From Faecalibacterium prausnitzii (GTDB taxonomy: Bacteria > Bacillota > Clostridia > Oscillospirales > Ruminococcaceae): a stretch of 64,000 nt of DNA. The DNA is taken from assembly GCF_019967995.1 (NCBI RefSeq), contig NZ_CP065377.1:2108001-2172000 (forward strand), given 5' to 3'. Position numbers and translations under genes: made by a program. Below are positions 60,813 to 64,000 of this stretch, in pieces. The notes under the pieces are model-generated. The model did not search any database. It was not told the origin of the DNA and worked only from the letters and a program-made list of their open reading frames with translations. The first letter of the stretch is position 1. The number at the start of each line of letters is the position of its first letter.

Positions 60813-62584
60813 GTGCAAAAGCAAAGAGCAGCCTGACCCCGGAACAGCGCAAGGCAACGCTCCGCCGGGTGCTGAAAAAGATCCGCCCCTACTACTTTTT
60901 CGTGGGGTGCAGCCTCATCGTGGCCGCCGTGAGCGTGGCCGCCCAGCTGTATATCCCCATCCTCTGCGGCAGCGCCATCGACCTGATGCTCGGCAAGGGC
61001 CGCGTGGACTTTGCCGGTGTGATGCAGATCATCGTGCAGATCGTGGCCGTGGCCATCCTCGCAGCCTTTGCGCAGTGGCTGCTGAGCGTCTGCAACAACC
61101 GCATCACCTTCTCCGTCAGCCGCGACCTGCGCAATGCCGCCCTGCGGAAGATTCAGACCCTCCCCCTCTCCTATCTCGACAGCCACCCCTCCGGCGACAT
61201 CGTCAGCCGGATGATCGCCGATGTGGACACCTTCGCTGACGGCCTGCTGATGGGCTTCACCCAGCTGTTCTCCGGCCTGCTGACCATCTTCGGCACCCTG
61301 TTGTTCATGCTGTGGGAGAATGTCCCCATCACGCTGGTGGTCGTCTGCATCACCCCGCTGAGCCTGGTGGTTGCCAGCTTTCTGGCCAAGCGCAGCTACA
61401 AGTATTTTCAGGGGCAGAGCACCGTGCGCGGTGAGCAGACTGCTCTGGTCAATGAGATGATCGAAGGCCAGAAGGTCGTGCAGGCCTTCGGCCACGAGGC
61501 CGAGAGCCTTGCCGCCTTTGACGAGGTGAACACGCGGCTGCAGGATGTCAGCCTGAAGGCCATCTTCTTCTCCAGCATGACCAACCCCGCCACCCGCTTC
61601 GTCAACAACATCGTCTATGCAGGCGTCGGTCTGGTGGGTGCGATCTATGCTGTGGCGGGCGGCATCACCATCGGTCAGCTGAGCATCTTCCTCAACTACG
61701 CCAACCAGTACACCAAGCCCTTCAACGAGATCTCCGGCGTCGTCACCGAGCTGCAGAACGCACTGGCCTGCGCGGCCCGCGTCTTTGAGCTGCTGGACGC
61801 CGACGACCAGGTGCCCGAAGCCGAACACGCCAGGGTGCTGCAGCCGGACGGCCATGTGGAGCTGAAGGACGTCTCCTTCCGCTACCTGCCGGACCGCCCC
61901 CTCATCGAGGGCCTGAACCTGGACGTCAAGCCCGGCCAGCGCATCGCCATCGTCGGCCCCACCGGCTGCGGCAAGACCACCCTCATCAACCTGCTCATGC
62001 GGTTCTATGACGTCAACGGCGGCTCCATTACCGTCTCCGGCGACGACATCCGGAACGTGACCCGCGCTTCCCTGCGCGGCAGCTACGGCATGGTGCTGCA
62101 GGACACCTGGCTGCGCGCCGGCACCGTCCGCGAGAACATCGCCTACGGCAAGCCCGATGCCACCGACGAAGAGATCGTTGCCGCGGCCAGAGCAGCCCAC
62201 GCCGACAGCTTCATCCGCCGCCTGCCGGACGGTTACGATACCGTCATCGCGGAGGACGGCGGCAACATCAGCCAGGGCCAGAAGCAGCTGCTCTGCATCG
62301 CCCGCGTCATGCTCTGCCTGCCGCCCATGCTGATCCTGGACGAGGCCACCTCCTCCATCGACACCCGCACCGAGGTGCGCATCCAGGCCGCGTTCGCCCG
62401 GATGATGCAGGGCCGCACGAGCTTCATCGTGGCCCACCGCCTGTCCACCATCCGCGAGGCCGACGTCATCCTTGTGATGAAGGACGGCCACATCGTGGAG
62501 CAGGGCAATCACGACGAACTGCTGGCCCAGGGCGGCTTCTACGCCAAGCTCTACAACAGCCAGTTCGAGGGCGTGGAGACCTGA
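60809..62584 (+). CDS. ABC exporter half-transporter B (canonical ATP site)
   Basis: A 591-residue partner. Membrane domain in residues about 25-320, then ATPase with Walker A VGPTGCGKTTLINLLMRF, LQDTWLRAGTVRENI, signature ISQGQKQLL, Walker B PMLILDEATSSID (Glu present), and H-loop IVAHRLSTI. Its non-canonical signature matches half A's degenerate site, while its Glu and half A's LSGGQ make the active site, as in TM287/288-type pairs. ATGA overlap with half A. Confidence 0.94.
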   Translation: MSAKAKSSLTPEQRKATLRRVLKKIRPYYFFVGCSLIVAAVSVAAQLYIPILCGSAIDLMLGKGRVDFAGVMQIIVQIVAVAILAAFAQWLLSVCNNRITFSVSRDLRNAALRKIQTLPLSYLDSHPSGDIVSRMIADVDTFADGLLMGFTQLFSGLLTIFGTLLFMLWENVPITLVVVCITPLSLVVASFLAKRSYKYFQGQSTVRGEQTALVNEMIEGQKVVQAFGHEAESLAAFDEVNTRLQDVSLKAIFFSSMTNPATRFVNNIVYAGVGLVGAIYAVAGGITIGQLSIFLNYANQYTKPFNEISGVVTELQNALACAARVFELLDADDQVPEAEHARVLQPDGHVELKDVSFRYLPDRPLIEGLNLDVKPGQRIAIVGPTGCGKTTLINLLMRFYDVNGGSITVSGDDIRNVTRASLRGSYGMVLQDTWLRAGTVRENIAYGKPDATDEEIVAAARAAHADSFIRRLPDGYDTVIAEDGGNISQGQKQLLCIARVMLCLPPMLILDEATSSIDTRTEVRIQAAFARMMQGRTSFIVAHRLSTIREADVILVMKDGHIVEQGNHDELLAQGGFYAKLYNSQFEGVET

Positions 62585-62589
62585 CCGGC

Positions 62590-62636
62590 ACAAACAAAAA
62601 ATGGGATGCTCGTTTCGAGCATCCCATTTTTGTTTG
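62590..62636. terminator. Bidirectional terminator
   Basis: AAAAATGGGATGCTCG pairs with CGAGCATCCCATTTTT around TTT. Confidence 0.95.
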
Positions 62637-62659
62637 CCAGAATCCTGCCGCCCGTCGTT

Positions 62660-63595
62660 TCAGACCGTCTCGACCACCACCGGCTCCTCCGGCGGCGGGG
62701 TCAGCGTGGAGTGCGCCCGCACAAAGGCAGCTGCGCGCTGGCTGGCAATGCCCTGCCGCAGCTTTCGCTTGTCGTTGGACGGGAAGGTCCGCTCCCCGTT
62801 CCAGCTCTCCAGCGCAGCCTGCACCTCGGCCTCCGTGGGCCAGAGATGTTCCGCTTCGGCCACCAGCAGAAGCCCCAGACGCCCCCGCAGTTTCTGTTCC
62901 GCCTGAGCGTGAAGCTCCGCCCGGAACTGTTCCACCGTCTGGCCCTGCACCTTCAGGTATTGGTCAAAGTTGATGTTGTTTGCCTGCATCCGCAGGTTGA
63001 ACTCCCGCTGCTCGGCAAAGTAGTTGCCCGCCACCAATTGCTTCGGCAGCGCGCCCTTCACCTCGCCGCCGAGCTGGTAGACCAGCTCCCGCTCGGCCAG
63101 CGTCTCGGCCTGGGCGCAGCGGGTCTTGTAGATCTCCCGCGCCACACGGTCCCGCAGAGCTTTTTTGCCCGCCTCGTCGGCGGCGCGGTCCTCGTCGCCG
63201 TGGTGGCGGTTGATCTCCAGTTCAAGGGTCAGTTTCCGGATAGGCCGGGGCCGGATGGGCTGCACAAAGCCGGTGTACCGCCCCAGCTCCAACGGCGGCA
63301 GGCAGAAAAACTCCGCTCCCGCCCGGAACCCTTCGGCCCGGTTGACGGCCAGCAGCTCAAAGTCCGGGTCGGTCACCGGGACGAGCCGGTGCTCTTCCAT
63401 CAGCTGCGCGAACAGCGGCGAAAAGCCTTCCAGAATGGCGCGGTTCACCGCTGCCGTCAGCAGGTCTTCTTCCTCTTTGGGCGCATCCGGTGCCGCCTGC
63501 TCGGCCTGCACCGCTGCTTCCAGCTCCTCGGCACTGGCCGAAAAGACCACCCGGCAGTCGCCCGGTTCCGGCATCCCAAAATGTTCCAATTTCAT
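62660..63595 (-). CDS. Trigger-factor-like protein without a PPIase domain
   Basis: A 311-residue soluble protein. Residues about 45-120 (TAAVNRAILEGFSPLFAQLM, FELLAVNRAEGFRAGAEFFC, LELGRYTGF) resemble the last part of the trigger factor ribosome-binding domain. Residues about 160-270 (LPKQLVAGNYFAEQREFNLR, NINFDQYLKVQGQTVEQFR, AEQKLRGRLGLLLVAEAEH) match its C-terminal arm domain. The central FKBP-like PPIase and the GFRxGxxP ribosome loop are not seen. It is probably a chaperone-like factor that does not bind ribosomes. GGAGG precedes the ATG; it follows the DUF3592 gene by 12 nt. Confidence 0.75.
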   Translation of the reverse strand: MKLEHFGMPEPGDCRVVFSASAEELEAAVQAEQAAPDAPKEEEDLLTAAVNRAILEGFSPLFAQLMEEHRLVPVTDPDFELLAVNRAEGFRAGAEFFCLPPLELGRYTGFVQPIRPRPIRKLTLELEINRHHGDEDRAADEAGKKALRDRVAREIYKTRCAQAETLAERELVYQLGGEVKGALPKQLVAGNYFAEQREFNLRMQANNINFDQYLKVQGQTVEQFRAELHAQAEQKLRGRLGLLLVAEAEHLWPTEAEVQAALESWNGERTFPSNDKRKLRQGIASQRAAAFVRAHSTLTPPPEEPVVVETV

Positions 63596-63607
63596 AGCAT
63601 TTCCTCC

Positions 63608-63982
63608 TCACCGCACAAATCCGGCCATCAGCAGCACCAGCACCACCGCCAGCGCAAAGTACAGCACTTCGGCCCCCAGCACGGCGCGGTCGCCTTCCAC
63701 ATACATCTTCTCCGGATCTTCCGGGTCATAATATAAGGTAACGGTCTCCCCGGCCGCAAAGCCCTTGCCCTTGGCCGCTTTCGGGTAATGGAGGCGGTGG
63801 CTGCCGCCTGCCGTCTCAAATTCCAGCACATAGGCCTGACCGTCCCGGCCCTGCGCGGTGCCCGCAACGCGGGCGGTGACCTTTTCGCCTTTTGTCTGCA
63901 AACGCCGCCGCGCAAGCACACTGCGCACCCCCATGCCGAACATGAGCGCCGCCCCGATGATAAAGATCAGAAAGTTGAACAT
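63608..63982 (-). CDS. DUF3592 membrane protein
   Basis: A 124-residue protein with two membrane helices: MFNFLIFIIGAALMFGMGV at the start and EVLYFALAVVLVLLMAGFV at the end. Between lies the DUF3592 strand-rich domain with KGEKVTARVAGTAQGRDG, FAAGETVTLYYDPEDPEK. The function is unknown. The ATG at 63982 has a GAGGG site 8 nt upstream. It is the first gene of a unit with the trigger-factor-like gene; the upstream region is outside the window. Confidence 0.85.
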   Translation of the reverse strand: MFNFLIFIIGAALMFGMGVRSVLARRRLQTKGEKVTARVAGTAQGRDGQAYVLEFETAGGSHRLHYPKAAKGKGFAAGETVTLYYDPEDPEKMYVEGDRAVLGAEVLYFALAVVLVLLMAGFVR

Positions 63983-64000
63983 GTGTGGTTCCCTCATTCC

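Noticed and set aside
1..64000. tRNA or rRNA genes
   Set aside because: All intergenic gaps were read; none shows a cloverleaf with a T-loop GGTTCRA or rRNA sequence. The GTTCGAT at about 43564 is part of the structured RNA.

Overview
The window is a gene-dense, GC-rich stretch of a Firmicutes (Clostridia) chromosome. Gene order (plsX-rnc-smc-ftsY, dprA-topA-trmFO, infC-rpmI-rplT, addB-addA, yhbY-nadD-yqeK-LCP-rsfS-leuS), a SpoIIR homologue, a ZTP-type leader upstream of fhs, and many short hairpin-rich repeats headed CCTCTC(A/C)GTC all fit the Oscillospiraceae. Faecalibacterium or a close relative such as Gemmiger/Subdoligranulum is my best guess; the genus is inferred from style, not from a search. 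No rRNA, tRNA, CRISPR array, prophage module or canonical insertion sequence was seen.

Layout. 1-183: start of secA, cut by the window edge. 488-5093: a cysteine desulfurase-thiI-cinA operon ending in a degenerate, membrane-anchored cinA paralogue. 5285-9826: an anchored SGNH hydrolase, an AT-rich PBECR-like toxin/nuclease gene between two matching hairpins, fhs behind a ZTP riboswitch with a terminator, and two small proteins. 10030-12761: efp, a TIM-barrel protein, a YqeG phosphatase and rpsU. 13013-20981: leuS, rsfS, an LCP transferase, yqeK, nadD, yhbY, rdgB and ftsY. 21210-28088: smc, rnc, plsX and trmFO. 28211-33600: topA, dprA, a TrmH-type methyltransferase and the rplT-rpmI-infC operon, whose infC starts at ATT behind an attenuator-like hairpin. 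34160-41259: addA and addB. 41621-44546: ruvX, a cyclophilin lipoprotein, a DUF1292 protein, a complex structured noncoding RNA and a cysteine-less peroxiredoxin-like protein. 44594-47428: a DUF378 protein, ispE and an aminotransferase with its Lrp regulator. 47917-51544: an ACT protein with its PFL partner, a DUF559 endonuclease inside a repeat element, spoIIR and a peptidoglycan-binding protein. 51902-55830: sbcD-sbcC. 55916-58889: an orphan dnaK and an SseB/Sel1 protein. 59073-62584: a heterodimeric ABC exporter. 62660-63982: a trigger-factor-like protein and a DUF3592 membrane protein.

How the genes work together. Most are housekeeping. Sulfur goes from the desulfurase to ThiI for tRNA thiolation. 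Folate/one-carbon functions are fhs and trmFO. DNA repair and uptake functions are addAB, sbcCD, ruvX and dprA. Translation functions are infC, L20, L35, S21, EF-P, LeuRS and RsfS. Membrane biogenesis is served by plsX, ftsY and secA.

The most unusual content is the repeat family, about 19 copies in 64 kb. Each copy has terminal inverted repeats and two hairpins per half. Copies lie against stop codons, one supplies the last codons of a gene, one supplies the -35 box of the sbcDC promoter, and one encloses the DUF559 endonuclease gene. The second item of note is the roughly 170-nt structured RNA at 43485-43655.
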